In this document: positions 7,642-16,513 of the stretch, piece by piece
Layout: each line of letters begins with the position of its first letter
Position numbering within the stretch: position 1 is the first letter of the stretch
DNA from: Deltaproteobacteria bacterium
GTDB lineage: Bacteria > Desulfobacterota > BSN033 > WVXP01
DNA length: 32,000 bases
Reading direction: 5' to 3'
Assembly: GCA_019308905.1 (NCBI GenBank)
Contig: JAFDHF010000049.1
Span: 1-32,000 of the forward strand
Program-made: the position numbers and the translations under genes
The notes under the pieces: model-generated
The model's input: the letters and a program-made list of their open reading frames with translations, nothing else
Told to the model about the DNA's origin: nothing
Database searches by the model: none

Positions 7642-8796
7642 ATGGATTTCACACTGACCGATCAGCAGAGAGATATTCAACGCGCTGCCCTCGACTTTGC
7701 CCGGGGCGAATTCGACAGAGACCTGGCCATGGAGTTGGAGAAGGCGCATAGCTTCCCCACGTCGATCTGGAAAAAGGCCTGCAGGCTCGGTTTCGTCGGC
7801 ATCCATTTCCCGGAGCGATACGGCGGCCAGGGGCTCGGCATTCTGGAAAACACGTTGGTGGTGGAGGCCTTCTGCCGGCAGGACTCGGGCATCGGTGTGG
7901 CTCTCAGTCTGGCAGACTTCAGTTCCGAGGTCATCCAGAGGTTCGGCACGGAGGACCAGAAAACCACCTACCTCCCCCCGGTCACCCGGGGAGAGGCCAT
8001 CTCTGCGGGCGCTTACACCGAACCGGATCACGGGAGTGACATTACTCGCCTCTCGACGAGGGCCGTCAAGCAGGGGCGGCACTTTGTGATCAACGGTACC
8101 AAGACCTTCATCACCAACGGGGGACTCGCCCGACACTTCGTGGTCCTCTGCCAGACAGACCCGGGGGCCGACCCTCCCCACCGGGGAATGTCGACCCTCC
8201 TTGTGGAGAGAGATACGCCGGGATTTGAAGCCTCGGAGCTCGGCGACAAGATGGGCATCCGCATGACGTCGACGGCGGAACTCTCCTTCTCCGATGTCCG
8301 CGTACCCCTGGGAAACCTCATCGGCAGCGAAAACAAGGGGTTCTACCAGGTGCTCGAGTTCTTCGACGAGAGCCGGATCGAGATAGCCGCCCAGGCCCTT
8401 GGAATCGGTCAAGGGGCCTTTGACAGGTCTCTCGGCTATGCCAAGGAGAGGCGCCAATTCGGAAGAAGAATAGCAGACTTCCAGGTCACCAGGCATAAGC
8501 TTGCGGACATGTACACCATGCTTGAGACGGCCCGGCTTCTCACGTACAAGGCTGCCTGGAACTACGATCAGGGCCGTATCGATCCTCAGCTAACCTCCAT
8601 GGCCAAGCTGCACGCCGCGAGGGTCGGGGTCGAGGTCGCCGAGGAGGCTGTTCAGATACTGGGAGGATACGGCTACATGACCGAGTACGAGGTGGAGCGG
8701 TTCTATCGTGATGCAAGAATCATGGAGATCTATGAGGGAACCCGGGAGATCCAGAAGAACACGATTGCAAGCTCTCTGGTTGGAAAGCCGGAGTGA
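7642..8796 (+). CDS. Acyl-CoA dehydrogenase (second of three)
   Basis: This 384-residue FAD acyl-CoA dehydrogenase starts with MDFTLTDQQRDIQ at an ATG preceded by GAGGAGG (7633-7639). Flavin/substrate-pocket signatures include GAYTEPDHGSD and KTFITNGG. QFGRRIADFQ and QILGGYGYMTEYEVERFYRD mark the C-terminal domain. The catalytic base Glu365 is present in IYEGTREIQK. The sequence is clearly different from the other two ACADs in the cluster, so separate substrates are likely, perhaps one linear and one branched acyl-CoA. It lies between etfA and the hdrA-like pair. A TTG-initiated extension to 7603 would overlap etfA and is not needed. Confidence 0.92.
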   Translation: MDFTLTDQQRDIQRAALDFARGEFDRDLAMELEKAHSFPTSIWKKACRLGFVGIHFPERYGGQGLGILENTLVVEAFCRQDSGIGVALSLADFSSEVIQRFGTEDQKTTYLPPVTRGEAISAGAYTEPDHGSDITRLSTRAVKQGRHFVINGTKTFITNGGLARHFVVLCQTDPGADPPHRGMSTLLVERDTPGFEASELGDKMGIRMTSTAELSFSDVRVPLGNLIGSENKGFYQVLEFFDESRIEIAAQALGIGQGAFDRSLGYAKERRQFGRRIADFQVTRHKLADMYTMLETARLLTYKAAWNYDQGRIDPQLTSMAKLHAARVGVEVAEEAVQILGGYGYMTEYEVERFYRDARIMEIYEGTREIQKNTIASSLVGKPE

Positions 8797-8911
8797 CTCA
8801 TGGGAGTTACCAGGACCGTAAGGCATCCGACAGACAGGATCTTGAAACCAAGTCATTGGGAATTCATCGGGCATTTGGATTTTGACGTTTGACATCGCAG
8901 CAGATACAGCC

Positions 8912-10318
8912 ATGGGAGTCCCCCCCAAAGAGACAGAACATCGTGTGACCCCGGCCGCCCTGGTTATCGGAGGGGGCATAGCCGGTATGCAGGCCTCTCT
9001 CGATATAGCCGACAAGGGGTTCAAGGTGGTTCTGGTAGAAAGAGAACCTACCATCGGGGGGCACATGGCCCAGCTCGACAAGACCTTTCCCACCCTCGAC
9101 TGTTCCTCCTGTATCCTGACACCGAAGATGGTCGAGGTCGGCAACCACCCCAACATCGAACTACTGACCTGCGCCGAGGTCACCCGGGTTGAGGGAGAGG
9201 TGGGCCGCTTCCGGGTTACCATCACGAAGAAACCGAGATACGTGGACCTGAAGAGATGCACCGGATGCGGCCTCTGCGCGGAGGCATGCGTCCAGCACAA
9301 CCGAATCCCCAATGAGTTCGACATGGGCATGGGTAAGCGCTCTGCCATATACATCCCCTTTCCACAGGCCGTCCCCCAGAAATACCTCATAGATCCCAAC
9401 CGGTGCTTCATGCTCACCAAAGGAAAATGCGGAAAACAACCCAGATGCCAGGAGGCCTGCGGACCCGGGGCAATCGACTTCGGTCAAAAAGAGGAGACCC
9501 TCACCATCCGGGCCGGGGTCATAGTGGTGGCCACGGGCTACGATCAGTTCGATGGAAGGCTGAAACCCGAGTACGGCTACGGCCTTTACGAGAATGTGCT
9601 CTCGGCCATCGAATTCGAGAGGCTCTGCTCCGCCTCGGGACCGACGCGGGGGAGGCTCGAGAGAAACGGGAAAGAACCCAAAAGGGTGGTCTTCATACAG
9701 TGCGTGGGATCGAGAGACAGGACGGTGGGAAACCCTTACTGCTCGAGAGTCTGCTGCATGTACACGGCCAAGCAGGCTCATCTCGTACGGGAACTGATCC
9801 CGGATGCCAAGATCACGGTCTGCTACATGGACGTGAGGGCCTATGGAAAGGGGTATGAGGAGTTCTACGATCGGGTCCAGAAGGAGGGGGTCGTTTTCAG
9901 GCGCGGAAATCCCTCAGAGATATACAGAGAGGGAGACTGTCTGGTAGTCCGGGGGGAGGACACCCTTCTGGGGATGCCGTACGAGGAGAAAGCGGATCTT
10001 GTGGTGTTGGCAAACGGCCTGGTCCCCAGAGCAGACGCCCAGGATCTTGGCCTGCTCTTGGGCATCTCCCACACCGAGGATGGGTTCTTCGAGGAAGCTG
10101 AAACAAAGGAGACCATCCTCACTGCCAGACCCGGGGTATTCCTGGCTGGCTGTTGCCAGGGCCCCAAGGATATCCCGGACACGGTCGCCCAGGCAAGCGG
10201 TGCCGCGGCCCTGTCATGTATACACCTCGCAGAGCAGAGGGCAGGGGCCGAGGGTCCCAAAGCAAACAGAGGCGGGCCCCAGCAGTACGCGAGAGACAGG
10301 CATGGAGCACCTGAATGA
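8912..10318 (+). CDS. Short HdrA-like FAD/Fe-S protein lacking the N-terminal domain
   Basis: This HdrA/QmoA-like flavoprotein is about 468 residues long from ATG 8912; an in-frame TTG at 8882 would add ten residues. The FAD loop is VIGGGIAG (18-25). Fe-S motifs follow: CSSC (64-67), ferredoxin-like Cys116/119/122/126, a second set at Cys165/173/179/183, and the HdrA-type C-X12-C-X3-CC at Cys264/277/281/282. It lacks the roughly 135-residue N-terminal domain seen in the next gene and has no C-terminal ferredoxin domain. No convincing Shine-Dalgarno precedes either start. It overlaps the next hdrA-like gene by 4 bases, so the two are probably made as a pair. Expected role: flavin-based electron exchange with the HdrD-like protein and ETF. 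Confidence 0.85.
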   Translation: MGVPPKETEHRVTPAALVIGGGIAGMQASLDIADKGFKVVLVEREPTIGGHMAQLDKTFPTLDCSSCILTPKMVEVGNHPNIELLTCAEVTRVEGEVGRFRVTITKKPRYVDLKRCTGCGLCAEACVQHNRIPNEFDMGMGKRSAIYIPFPQAVPQKYLIDPNRCFMLTKGKCGKQPRCQEACGPGAIDFGQKEETLTIRAGVIVVATGYDQFDGRLKPEYGYGLYENVLSAIEFERLCSASGPTRGRLERNGKEPKRVVFIQCVGSRDRTVGNPYCSRVCCMYTAKQAHLVRELIPDAKITVCYMDVRAYGKGYEEFYDRVQKEGVVFRRGNPSEIYREGDCLVVRGEDTLLGMPYEEKADLVVLANGLVPRADAQDLGLLLGISHTEDGFFEEAETKETILTARPGVFLAGCCQGPKDIPDTVAQASGAAALSCIHLAEQRAGAEGPKANRGGPQQYARDRHGAPE

Positions 10319-12258
10319 AGATCGGTGTCTACATCTGCCACTGCGGAGTCAATATAGCCGACCATGTCGATGTGGAGGCGGTCAGGGACGCTGCCAAGGC
10401 GGAGCCCCATGTCGCCATTGCCAGGGACTATACCTATATGTGCTCCGACCCGGGACAGGACCTCATCGCAAGGGATATAGAGTCAGAGAAGCTCGATCGG
10501 ATCGTGGTGGCGGCCTGCTCGCCCAACATGCATGAGCGGACCTTTCGAAACGTTCTTTCCAAGGCAGGGCTGAACCCTTACCTTCTCGAGATCGCCAACA
10601 TTCGCGAGCACTGCTCCTGGGTCCACACCGACCGGGAAAAAGCAACGGCAAAGGCCATAGATCTCGTTCTGGCAGCCCTTGCCAAGCTCCGGTTGCTCGA
10701 GCCCCTGGAGACCGAGGAGAGAGGGGTGACCCCTGCTTGTCTGGTCATCGGGGGAGGCATCGCGGGAATTCAGGCCGCACTGGATATCGCCGCATCCGGT
10801 TTCCAGGCCCATCTCGTCGAGAGGGAACCCTTTGTTGGAGGCCATGTGGCCCGCTTGGACCGGACTTTTCCCTACCTCGAGGAGGCCGAGGGGCTGATCC
10901 GCCCGAGAGTCGAGGCCCTCCTGAGTCATCCAAGAATCAACGTCATGACCCTCTCCCAGGTCGAGACCGTTGAGGGATCGATTGGAGAATTCCGTGTTGG
11001 AGTGAGGAGAAAGCCTCGTTACGTGGATACCCAAAAGTGCGAGGCCTGCGGTGAATGCCTCAAGGCCTGCCCGGTTGACGTAGTGTCCCAGGACAGAGTG
11101 GAACCCCAAACGAGAAAGGCGATATACCTTCCCTCACCTTCCGGGCCGGGCAGTTTCCCTGTCGTCGACCCTAATGCCTGTCTACGCTTGCAGGGCCAGA
11201 CGTGCGATCTCTGTGAAAGGGCCTGCCCTGTGGAAGCAATAGACTTTGCACAAGAGGAACATACCGAGGAGCTGAAAGCGGGAGCCATCGTCGTGGCTAC
11301 GGGTCACGACCATTTCGATGCCACGGAAAAGGGCGAATTCGGATACGGCAGGTACGACCGGCTCATCACGGCTCCTCAAATGGAGAGCTTGATGTCTCGC
11401 GGAGTATCCGAGGGTGGCGAATTTTCGATCGGCGGCAGTGTTCCAAAGACCGTAGCATTCATCCAGTGTGTCGGCTCCCGGGACAAGAAGGTAGGCAATG
11501 AGTATTGCTCACGGGTATGCTGCGCCTACACGGCCAAGCAGGCCCTCTGGGTGCGCGACCAAATCCCCGATTCAGAGGTGACGGTCTTCTATATCGATGT
11601 GAGGACATTTGGAAAGGGCTACGAAGAGCTTTACGAGAAGGCCCAGAAAAAAGGGGTCATCTACACAAAGGGGATCCCCTCCGAGATATTCAAAAGTGGA
11701 GGGAAGCTGGTCCTCAGAGGCGAGGACGGGCTTCTCGCCCGGCCCTATGAGAAGGCATTTGATCTGGTTATCCTCTCCACCGGACTGGTCCCCTCGAAAG
11801 GGGCCGGGAATCTCAGGGCGGTGCTCAAACTCTCCCTCAGCTCCGACGGTTTCTTCATGGAAGCCCATCCCAAACTCAGGCCCCTCGACACCGCAAGTGA
11901 CGGCATATTCCTGGCCGGGACCTGCCAGGGCCCCAAGGATATCGCAGACACCCTGGCCCAGGCCCATGGAGCGGCCTCCAGGGCCGCGACCGTTCTGTTC
12001 CGGGGAAAGGTGGCCATCGACCCGGTTATTGCCTCTGTCGACGATCAGATCTGCTCAGGCTGCGGCATCTGCGAGGGGATCTGTGAGTACGGCGCTCTGA
12101 AGCTGGAACCCTACACGGGAAAGATGACAGTCAACAGGGCTCTCTGCAAGGGTTGCGGCGCATGCAACTCGGCCTGTCCGAACGGCGCCATCTCTCTGAG
12201 ACACTTCAGGGCAGACCAGATCCTGGCACAGGTCTACTCCCTTTGTCTGGGCTGGTAG
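10315..12258 (+). CDS. Full-length HdrA-like FAD/Fe-S protein
   Basis: This 647-residue HdrA-type subunit has the N-terminal domain beginning MKIGVYICHCGVNIAD (1-16), then the FAD loop VIGGGIAG (144-151). Ferredoxin-like Cys242/245/248/252 and Cys289/297/300/304 follow, with the HdrA signature C-X12-C-X3-CC at Cys385/398/402/403. A C-terminal two-cluster ferredoxin domain contains Cys580/583/586/590 and Cys611/614/617/621. The CxxC that follows the FAD domain in its short partner is absent here, replaced by YLEEAEGLI. ATGA overlap with the upstream gene and GGAG at 10304-10307 indicate translational coupling. Together the pair resembles the QmoA/QmoB division of HdrA functions, but without the MvhD-type tail. 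Role in electron confurcation or quinone-linked transfer is inferred. Confidence 0.88.
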   Translation: MKIGVYICHCGVNIADHVDVEAVRDAAKAEPHVAIARDYTYMCSDPGQDLIARDIESEKLDRIVVAACSPNMHERTFRNVLSKAGLNPYLLEIANIREHCSWVHTDREKATAKAIDLVLAALAKLRLLEPLETEERGVTPACLVIGGGIAGIQAALDIAASGFQAHLVEREPFVGGHVARLDRTFPYLEEAEGLIRPRVEALLSHPRINVMTLSQVETVEGSIGEFRVGVRRKPRYVDTQKCEACGECLKACPVDVVSQDRVEPQTRKAIYLPSPSGPGSFPVVDPNACLRLQGQTCDLCERACPVEAIDFAQEEHTEELKAGAIVVATGHDHFDATEKGEFGYGRYDRLITAPQMESLMSRGVSEGGEFSIGGSVPKTVAFIQCVGSRDKKVGNEYCSRVCCAYTAKQALWVRDQIPDSEVTVFYIDVRTFGKGYEELYEKAQKKGVIYTKGIPSEIFKSGGKLVLRGEDGLLARPYEKAFDLVILSTGLVPSKGAGNLRAVLKLSLSSDGFFMEAHPKLRPLDTASDGIFLAGTCQGPKDIADTLAQAHGAASRAATVLFRGKVAIDPVIASVDDQICSGCGICEGICEYGALKLEPYTGKMTVNRALCKGCGACNSACPNGAISLRHFRADQILAQVYSLCLGW

Positions 12259-12332
12259 TCTGTGCAAAGGGCCGATCCCTTCTCGTCTGGTCGTGAAACC
12301 GTGATGCCCTTGCCCGGGGAAGGAGGGGAAAG

Positions 12333-14003
12333 ATGAGCAAGGACGACCTTACGAGAATCCGGCAGGGGAGGAGACTCCGGAAGAGGGACCTGGAGGAGGC
12401 AGAGTCGAAGGTCCCCCCCCGGTCTCATCGTTTCTCCACGGTTTCCGATCTGGAGATCGAAGCCCTCTACACCCCGGAGGACGTCAAGGATCTCGACTAT
12501 TCCAGGGACCTCGGGTTTCCCGGTCGCTATCCCTTCACCCGGGGGATTCATCCTTCCATGTACCGCGGAAGGCTCTGGACCATGCGGATGTTCTCCGGCC
12601 TGGGGGGTCCTGAAGAGACCAACCGGCGTTTCAAGTACCTCCTAGAACAGGGTGAAACCGGGCTCAGCGTGGCCTTCCACTTTCCGACCCTTATGGGTTA
12701 TGACAGCGATTCTCCGATGGCAAGGGGAGAGGTCGGCAAGTGTGGTGTCGCCGTCGACACCCTCAGAGACATGGAGATCCTGCTGGACGGGATCGCCCTG
12801 GACAGGGTTACGACTTCCATGACCATCAACCCTCCGGCATCGATCCTCCTGGCCATGTACATCGTCGTGGCGGAGAAACAGGGGGTGGACCGGAGGCAGA
12901 TCAGTGGAACGATTCAGAACGACATGCTCAAGGAGTTCATCGCCCAGAAGACCCTGATGCTCCCCCCAGGACCGTCCATCCGCCTCATCGTCGACACCGT
13001 CGAGTTCTGTACCCGTGAGGTCCCCTGCTGGAACACTATCAGCGTCAGCGGCTACCACATCAGGGAGGCGGGCGCGACTGCGGTTCAGGAACTGGCCTTT
13101 ACCCTGGCCGATGGTATTGCTTATGTGGAGGCATGCATCGAGAGGGGCCTCGGGGTCGATGATTTTGCCCCGCGTCTCTCCTTCTTCTTCGACTCCCATA
13201 TCGACTTCTTCGAGGAGATTTCCAAACTCAGGGCTGCCCGTCGCATGTGGGCCAAAATAATGAAGGACCGATTCGGAGCCAGAAACCCCCGTTCCTGGAT
13301 GCTCAGATTCCATACACAGACAGCAGGCGTATCCCTGACCGCGCAACAGCCTTACAACAACGTGGTTAGAACGACCGTAGAGGCCATGGCCGCAGTACTT
13401 GGGGGAACGCAGTCGCTTCACACCAATGCCCTGGACGAGACCTATGCCATCCCCACCGAGGAGGCGGCCTTCATCGCCTTGCGCACTCAGCAGATTCTGG
13501 CCGAAGAGACGGGAATCGCAAATACCATCGATCCCCTGGCCGGCTCGTATTTTGTCGAAGCCCTGACCAACCGGATCGAGCACGACGCCTGGCAGTATAT
13601 AGGCAAGATCGATAAGATGGGAGGTATGGTAAGGGCCATCGAAAGAGGCTACCCTCAGGCTGAAATCGCGGAATCGGCTTACAGATATCAACAGCAGATC
13701 GACAGGGGCGAAAAGACACTGATCGGCGTCAACAGATACGTGACCGAGCATCCTCCCATTCACACGTGGCACATGGATCCCGCGATCGAGAAGAGGCAGC
13801 TCGAGCGGCTCAGGGCTGTCAAAGAGGCCAGGGACGCCGCCCTGGTGGAGGCCTGTCTCCGTAAGATACGGGATGCCGCCCTGACCAAGGAAAACCTCAT
13901 GCCCTATATCATAGATGCCGTGAGGGCCTATGCCACTGTCCAGGAGATCTGCGACGTATTCAGGGAGGTCTTCGGAACATACAGGGATCCAGGGATGTTC
14001 TGA
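12333..14003 (+). CDS. Isobutyryl-CoA-mutase-like B12-dependent acyl-CoA mutase, large subunit
   Basis: This 556-residue TIM-barrel subunit of an adenosylcobalamin carbon-skeleton mutase lacks its own B12 domain. Family motifs include [44 protein letters not shown] and RFHTQTAG. At the two classical specificity positions it has Phe87 (in TMRMFSG) and Gln205 (in FIAQKT). This matches isobutyryl-CoA mutase (Phe/Gln) rather than methylmalonyl-CoA mutase (Tyr/Arg), so a substrate without a free carboxylate is expected. An oddity is His116 in AFHFPT, where the paralogue in this cluster has Asp. GGAGG at 12322-12326 supports the start. The cognate B12 subunit follows after about 100 bases. The precise substrate could also be a longer or hydroxylated branched acyl-CoA. 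Confidence 0.85.
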   Translation: MSKDDLTRIRQGRRLRKRDLEEAESKVPPRSHRFSTVSDLEIEALYTPEDVKDLDYSRDLGFPGRYPFTRGIHPSMYRGRLWTMRMFSGLGGPEETNRRFKYLLEQGETGLSVAFHFPTLMGYDSDSPMARGEVGKCGVAVDTLRDMEILLDGIALDRVTTSMTINPPASILLAMYIVVAEKQGVDRRQISGTIQNDMLKEFIAQKTLMLPPGPSIRLIVDTVEFCTREVPCWNTISVSGYHIREAGATAVQELAFTLADGIAYVEACIERGLGVDDFAPRLSFFFDSHIDFFEEISKLRAARRMWAKIMKDRFGARNPRSWMLRFHTQTAGVSLTAQQPYNNVVRTTVEAMAAVLGGTQSLHTNALDETYAIPTEEAAFIALRTQQILAEETGIANTIDPLAGSYFVEALTNRIEHDAWQYIGKIDKMGGMVRAIERGYPQAEIAESAYRYQQQIDRGEKTLIGVNRYVTEHPPIHTWHMDPAIEKRQLERLRAVKEARDAALVEACLRKIRDAALTKENLMPYIIDAVRAYATVQEICDVFREVFGTYRDPGMF

Positions 14004-14106
14004 TGACCCTCCTCGGTGCCCATACCCGCACAGGGGGGAAACAGGGAATACCCGAGTTTACGTCAGGTGACACGCATGCTAAGATAGTGCTGCCAGGAGG
14101 ATCGGC

Positions 14107-14514
14107 GTGGGTGGAGAGCGAAAGATCCGGATCCTTATCGCCAAACCCGGCCTCGACGGACACGACAGGGGCGCGCGGGTTATAGCCAGGGGGTTCCGAG
14201 ACGCCGGCTTCGAGGTCGTCTACACGGGGCTCCATCAAACCCCTGAACAGATTGTGGCCACGGCCATCCAGGAAGATGTGGACCTTATCGGTCTCAGCAT
14301 CCTTTCGGGCGCCCACGATTATCTCTTCCCAAGGATCATCGAGCTCCTCAAAGAGAAGGGGGCCGCTGATATCCAGGTAATAGGAGGGGGAATCATTCCA
14401 GATACGGATATTCCAAAACTAGAAAAGATCGGTGTCAAAGCCGTCTTTACCCCTGGGACCAGGATCGAGGAGGCCATAGCCTGGGTGAGAAAGCACGTGA
14501 AACCCAGAGGCTGA
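14107..14514 (+). CDS. B12-binding small subunit of the isobutyryl-CoA-mutase-like enzyme
   Basis: This 135-residue cobalamin-binding flavodoxin-like domain holds the cofactor for the preceding large subunit. The DxHxxG motif is present as DGHDRG, whose histidine is the lower axial cobalt ligand. SILSGAH and GGGIIP complete the B12 dimethylbenzimidazole-tail cleft. Translation starts at GTG 14107 with AGGAGG at 14095-14100, six bases away. It is close in sequence to the second B12 subunit at 20338-20769, so the mutases arose by duplication of a two-gene unit. The gap from the large-subunit stop (14004-14106) contains no other credible gene. Confidence 0.9.
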   Translation: MGGERKIRILIAKPGLDGHDRGARVIARGFRDAGFEVVYTGLHQTPEQIVATAIQEDVDLIGLSILSGAHDYLFPRIIELLKEKGAADIQVIGGGIIPDTDIPKLEKIGVKAVFTPGTRIEEAIAWVRKHVKPRG

Positions 14515-14536
14515 CACCGGACCAGGAGGAACAGCC

Positions 14537-15934
14537 ATGATCGTGATGAAGGAGGGAAACAAACGGATCCCCAAATGGAACAGGAAGGTCTTCGCCGTGG
14601 CCGGGGGGCTAACCGATTACCGCAAGTGGTTTCCGGAGTATAAGCTCGAGGAACTCGTCATGCTCGCCTTCCGCCAGATGCTGGAGCAGAACGATCTGAA
14701 AATGGACCCCCTCGAGGTTAAGGGACTGATCAACTACGCGGTCTACGGGCATTTTGCGGATCACTTCCAGGACCAGCTTCTCTGTTCGGCCAAGGTCCAC
14801 GACTACCTCGGCCTCGATCCCTTGTACAATGTGGGTATCAAGACGGGCGGTGCTACCGGGGGAAGCGCCGTACTCACCGGGGCTATGGCCGTGGCCAGTG
14901 GCTATGCCGACGTCGTTCTCGTTGCCGGATGGGAGCGAATGGACGAGGTGGACACCCGCACGGGCAATACCTACATCTCCTTTGCAGCATGCAAGGATTA
15001 CGAGACCCGGCTGGCCCGCATGTACTCGGCCTACTACGCTCCCATGGCCAAACGCTTCATGGAGACCTACAACCTGTCAGAAGAGACCCGGGCCAAGGTG
15101 GCGGTGAAGAATCATCTCTACGCCTGCTCTTCGCCTTACGCGCAGCAGCCTGGCCGCTACACCGTCGAGGAGGTCCTCAACAGCAGAATCGCGGCCTGGC
15201 CACTTCGATTCCTCGAATGCTGTGCCATGAGTGTGGGAGCCGCCTCTATGCTCCTGTGCGACGAAAAGACCGCCTGGAGACTAACGGACCGCCCCTGCGA
15301 ACTCTATATCGCCGGGGGCAGCCACACCCTCCGGGTGGCAGACAGGAGGCATCAGGCGATCCCCCTCCTCCCCCATGAGACGGAAGAGATGTACAGGGAT
15401 CTGCTCGAACCCGGGTCACGGTACCCCGGGTTCGAGAGCTTCCTCGCTTCGAGGATGGCCGCCTGGTTCTGCTACCGCATGGCAGGGATAGAGAACCCCC
15501 TTGAGGATCTCGATCTGGTTGAGCTCCACGATGCCTTCACCATCAGTGATATCCAGACTTACGGCGACATCGGCCTCAGGCCCTACGGCCAGGAGCCGGA
15601 CTACATCGAGTCCGGTGATGCGTATTACATCAATCCCAATACCGGGAAGCCGGGCAAATGCCCTTCAAACCTCTCCGGAGGGCTCATAGGCACCATGCAC
15701 GCTGTGGGGGCGACCGGTATCTTCCAGGGCGTCGAGTGCCTCTGGCAGGTCCAGCAGAAGTACGACAAGTTCCACGGAGACCCCAAGATCTGGGAATTCT
15801 GGGGAAAGACCAAACCCGATGACTGGCAGAGCCTCCAGATCCCGGACCGCAAGGGATGCCAGGCGGCCTGGGTTTCTCATGCCGGTGTCGGCTCTCATGT
15901 GACACTGGGGATCCTGAGAAAGGCCTGGCAATAG
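14537..15934 (+). CDS. Thiolase-fold (SCP2/SCPx-type) protein lacking the nucleophilic Cys
   Basis: This 465-residue member of the thiolase superfamily resembles the SCPx/Ltp2 branch. The segment that normally carries the acyl-accepting cysteine (CASG) reads GGATGGS at 104-110, with Thr107 in its place. The general-acid/base region is partly kept: ELHDAFT, and HAVGATG in place of GHPxGATG. The C-terminal loop is SHAGVGSH. Loss of the cysteine argues against ordinary thiolysis. Known cysteine-free relatives such as Ltp2 cleave beta-hydroxyacyl-CoAs by a retro-aldol reaction and need a DUF35 partner, and the next gene is a DUF35 protein. An aldolase/lyase or condensing role is therefore plausible but unproven. 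AGGAGGA at 14524-14530 supports the start. Confidence 0.8.
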   Translation: MIVMKEGNKRIPKWNRKVFAVAGGLTDYRKWFPEYKLEELVMLAFRQMLEQNDLKMDPLEVKGLINYAVYGHFADHFQDQLLCSAKVHDYLGLDPLYNVGIKTGGATGGSAVLTGAMAVASGYADVVLVAGWERMDEVDTRTGNTYISFAACKDYETRLARMYSAYYAPMAKRFMETYNLSEETRAKVAVKNHLYACSSPYAQQPGRYTVEEVLNSRIAAWPLRFLECCAMSVGAASMLLCDEKTAWRLTDRPCELYIAGGSHTLRVADRRHQAIPLLPHETEEMYRDLLEPGSRYPGFESFLASRMAAWFCYRMAGIENPLEDLDLVELHDAFTISDIQTYGDIGLRPYGQEPDYIESGDAYYINPNTGKPGKCPSNLSGGLIGTMHAVGATGIFQGVECLWQVQQKYDKFHGDPKIWEFWGKTKPDDWQSLQIPDRKGCQAAWVSHAGVGSHVTLGILRKAWQ

Positions 15935-15938
15935 GGGG

Positions 15939-16445
15939 ATGACTATGAAAGAGACGAGAGAAGAAGCCCGCTTCATCGGCCGGCCGGCCAAGGTCGTCCA
16001 GATGGAACCGGCCATGGTCGTGGAGTGGCCGAGGACGTTCATCCATAGACACACATACGGAAAGCTGACCCCATTTTTCAAGGGACTCCAGGAGGGAAGG
16101 CTCCTTGCGACTCGGTGCAAGAACCCCAAGTGTCCGGAGAATCGACTCTGGCTCCCGGCAAGGGCCGACTGTCCTGACTGCCTCCAACCCATGGCCTGGG
16201 AAGAGATCCCACAGCCGGTCATAGGCACGATCTACACCTATACCCGGGTGGCCTACGGAGGGATGGGCCTCGAGATCTCGGAGCCCTACTGGCAGATCGA
16301 CGTGGAACTCGAGGGGGTCTGTACGATCTTCAAGGGGTGGTTGAAGTACGGGGAGCCTAAAATCGGGATGAAGGTGAGGGCCCAGTTCCAGGACGTACCC
16401 ACCAACACCATCCTCAATATCTACTGGGTTCCCCATGATGGATGA
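15939..16445 (+). CDS. DUF35 Zn-ribbon/OB-fold acyl-CoA-associated protein
   Basis: This 168-residue protein has a rubredoxin-like zinc ribbon (Cys60, Cys65, Cys78, Cys81) followed by an OB-fold segment from about residue 92 (GTIYTYTRVAYGGMG). This is the DUF35 arrangement found beside SCP2-type thiolases, for example BbsA with BbsB in benzylsuccinate degradation and ChsH2 with Ltp2 in steroid degradation. In those systems it forms an obligate complex with the thiolase-fold partner. Its start is only four bases after the upstream thiolase-fold gene, so joint expression is nearly certain. The ATG at 15945 is an alternative with better spacing from the GGGGG at 15935. It has no catalytic motif of its own. 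Confidence 0.85.
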   Translation: MTMKETREEARFIGRPAKVVQMEPAMVVEWPRTFIHRHTYGKLTPFFKGLQEGRLLATRCKNPKCPENRLWLPARADCPDCLQPMAWEEIPQPVIGTIYTYTRVAYGGMGLEISEPYWQIDVELEGVCTIFKGWLKYGEPKIGMKVRAQFQDVPTNTILNIYWVPHDG

Positions 16446-16513
16446 GAACTCCCCGGCACGGGAGAGGCTGCGAGGGAAGACGCCCCTGGTAGGCCGATTT
16501 GAGGTAGGGTGAA

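Noticed and set aside
3209-9420. Several long - strand frames opposite ACAD, HdrD-like, etf and HdrA genes (for example 3209-4261, 4420-5259, 6009-7088, 7561-8496)
   Set aside because: All lie opposite genes with clear family motifs and operon-like spacing. None has a credible ribosome site plus recognisable protein features.
14003-14185. Small + strand frame starting at the mutase stop codon (ATGA overlap)
   Set aside because: It overlaps the B12 subunit gene out of frame and its product is low in structure. The GTG at 14107 with AGGAGG is the clear start.
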